64,000 bases of DNA from Reticulitermes speratus (taxonomy: Eukaryota; Arthropoda; Insecta; Blattodea; Rhinotermitidae). This document shows, in pieces, positions 62,052 to 64,000 of the stretch; position 1 is the first letter of the stretch, and each line of letters begins with the position of its first letter. The notes below the pieces were generated by a model. That model saw only the letters and a list, made by a program, of their open reading frames with translations, was not told the DNA's origin and did no database searches. The position numbers and the translations under genes were made by a program. The DNA lies in the NCBI GenBank assembly GCA_021186555.1, contig JAJKFL010000004.1, positions 11,290,001 to 11,354,000 on the forward strand. The letters run 5' to 3'.

Positions 62052-64000
62052 GTACATCCAACTGAATTTTCCATGTGCATCACCCATATCGTAATTTATT
62101 TTTCTCAGAATTTTCTTCCAATTTTGAACTTAGTTTACTAAAAATGAAAGATGTTTATGTAAAGAGCAGGTCCCATTAAGATGTTGAAATAGCATTTAAA
62201 CATGTTTTGATATAATGAATGTTTAATGACTAGAACATAATACTGAGAGGAAGTAACAGGAGAGTGGAGTAAATTTCATAGCAAGGGGCTCCATAATTTG
62301 TAGTCTTCACAGGATATTATGAAAGTGGTGAAAACAAAATGGGGGAACAGTATGAAACGTACAGTGCACATGCGAAAAATGAGAAATGTGTACAAAAGTT
62401 TGGTTGATAAACCTGAGTTAAAGAGACCACTTGACAGACCTGTGCATGGATTGGAGGTTGCTATTGAAACAGACCTTAACGAAGCAGGGTTATGTGTGGG
62501 CGTGGTCTTCGATCAAGAAGCTCAGAATAGTGTCAAGTGGGGTATAAAAACTTTGTGCTCCGTAACAACGAAGGCAATTTTTGGGTCTGTGCAGAGTTAC
62601 ATGTGTAGTTTTGTTTGCTTTGCATCAAAGATTTACATGTTGAGTAAAATAAGTTGAAAGCCAGTGAGATATGCAGATTAGAAAAGAAGACGTCTGGAAA
62701 ATATTTCAACTTCCTTTCATTACTTCATATAAAGCATATATACATTGTGTGCTCTACCTGAAGATTGAGGCAGTAAGATCCTTAGAAATCTCAATAATGT
62801 CTTCCACAACAGTCACAAAATAAAATAATCATACAAAGTTAATATGTTTTCAGCATCAGCATGAGAAGTTCTAATTCATAATGGTAATCTTCATACATCA
62901 GTTTCCACAAACCGCCACTATTTCTTTGATGAAATCAAACCAAATTTGTGTCTTACTATGCACACACGCGTGGACACACACGTTTATAAATGTAACTGAC
63001 CAAGAACCACGTCCCTGAATTAATGAATGGAATGTAACAGTCATGTTTCATACATATACAATATCTGTATGAAATATTGATGAATGGTGATCTCCACTCT
63101 ATGACCTTCCTTGTTGGAAATATTTGCAGCTTGGATCATGTAATGGGCTGTTTGACTTACTGTGTACAAGGAGGCAGAGACAAAATGTATCTTACCTGTC
63201 CCAAACAGAAAGAAAAAAAACCGGTTATCCAGTGAATTATCCTTCATTCCATTCAGTACAATGTCGCAAGTCTTAACACCATGTGTGGTTTGGGATTCTG
63301 ATGACAATGACAGTGAAAATGACCATATCATGAAATGTGACGCCGTGTATTCTGTTAGAAATTGACCAATGTTTCAGGGGGAACATACTGGATCCATATT
63401 CAAGGTATAAAGGTATACTCTGAAGATGATGCCTGTAAATTTCTGACTGGCTACATGGTGTCACATCCCATAAGACTGTAGGCCTAACCTCCTGATTACC
63501 AGGCTGGATAAAGAGTCTGCAAGTTGTTAGATAATGTTGTATCAGCACAAGGTTATGTTGTGCGACAGAATATGACAATGATTATTTATGGTGAAATGCT
63601 AAGAAAGAAATGGTGGCCATTTGCAAGGTGATATGCTACAAATAAGTTGGCTGTTGCAAACACAGTAATGAAGCTTCCAGTTCCATAAATAATTATAAAT
63701 TGATATACTAGTGGAGTGACAGTTGCTCCACAGAGTTAGATTTCAGCAGATCAAACGATGGATGTGTAAGTGTAATATGGATGTTTCTTTTATAGGGCTC
63801 AGACATCACTGAGGCTTTTGAAGCACATCATATAACAAAGACTCCGGAATATTTGCTAAAGCAGTTTTTTGTACAGTCTGCATCAGAGCCACGTAACTCC
63901 CCTACACATTCAAGGATGATGGCTTTTATCGCACGTTAAAACGTAAGGCACAGCCCATACTACAGAAACTTCCACCTGGGCCTTCAATGCAGTCTAAGAT
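61803..64000 (+). CDS. Cyt-b5-r: Cytochrome b5-related protein, copy 2 (partial, cut by window end)
   Basis: Exon 1 (61803-62051) encodes 83 residues, starting in a good context (AACCATGG) and containing FPGLWKYPTYR, GGLWRVHDALYDF and HPGGSDWLKLTK. It ends AAAG|GTACAT in phase 0, as in copy 1. Exon 2 begins at 63796 after TTTATAG with GSDITEAFEAHHITK, holding the second heme ligand. After PRNSP one base is missing in a CCCC run (about 63897-63902), and the YTFKDDGFYRTLKRKAQPIL sequence continues one frame over to the window edge. The unshifted frame stops at 63937. The gene is therefore either a recent pseudogene or carries a consensus error. The desaturase domain lies beyond 64000. Confidence 0.85.
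62240..62560 (+). mobile_element. LINE-2 remnant in intron 1 of copy 2
   Basis: TGAGAGGAAGTAACAGGAGA GTGGAG, then KTKWGNSMKRTVHMRKMRN VYKSLVDKPELKRPLDRP, is a decayed version of the 46730-47172 coding segment. Confidence 0.65.
62561..63795. other. Intron 1 of copy 2, remainder
   Basis: Near 63418-63480, TCTGAAGATGATGCCTGTAA followed by GGTGTCACATCCCATAAGAC is a decayed relative of the 3008/17405 foldback family. No coding exon was found between exons 1 and 2. Confidence 0.5.
63796..64000 (+). CDS. Cyt-b5-r: Cyt-b5-r copy 2, exon 2 (frameshifted, partial)
   Basis: The first 35 codons align with copy 1 exon 2 without gaps. After one lost C the downstream frame aligns again (DGFYRTLKRKAQPI against DGFYRTLMRRAQPI). 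The exon continues past the window. Confidence 0.85.

Overview
The window looks like intergenic and intronic DNA from an insect with a large, repeat-rich genome. A cockroach or other Blattodea is my best guess. It rests on remembered resemblance of the repeat families and on the insect-type cytochrome b5-related desaturase, so the species call is inference. There are no bacterial operons, no rRNA and no convincing functional tRNA genes. Nearly all long open frames are stop-free tandem arrays, not genes.

Host genes. Two copies of one family lie head to head. Copy 1 (minus strand, 44640 to 31706) can be read as five exons with canonical GT-AG introns and matching phases. It gives a 438-residue cytochrome b5-related protein: an N-terminal cytochrome b5 heme domain fused to a membrane fatty-acid desaturase with all histidine boxes. 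One exon (41359-41550) has no long open frame of its own and was found by reading splice phases and the HxxxHH box. Copy 2 (plus strand) starts at 61803 and runs off the right edge. Its second exon carries an apparent one-base deletion.

Tandem arrays. Roughly a quarter of the window (about 16.5 kb) is minisatellite with units of 24, 28, 30, 32, 33, 37, 39 (two unrelated families), 42, 50, 54, 63, 110 and 114 bp. Several arrays sit inside or grow out of transposons: the 39-bp array at 4192-5214 is the 3' end of an RTE-like LINE, the 114-bp arrays are the inside of a piggyBac-like MITE, the 110-bp array sits inside a hAT-like element, the 32-bp array lies between the arms of a foldback element, and the 37-bp array begins in the tRNA-like head of a SINE.

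Mobile elements. There is a 5'-truncated RTE/BovB-like LINE with a 10-bp target duplication in intron 3 of copy 1, plus two shorter copies. There are remnants of three other non-LTR families, one of them with an R2-type restriction-like endonuclease tail just upstream of copy 2. Five tRNA-headed SINE families, pogo-like, hAT-like, piggyBac-like and mariner-like non-autonomous elements, and many foldback elements are also present. The foldback elements repeatedly carry a CTGANGA-T-stem-GAAAC-N-GTH motif that resembles a minimal hammerhead ribozyme core. This is the most unusual signal in the window.
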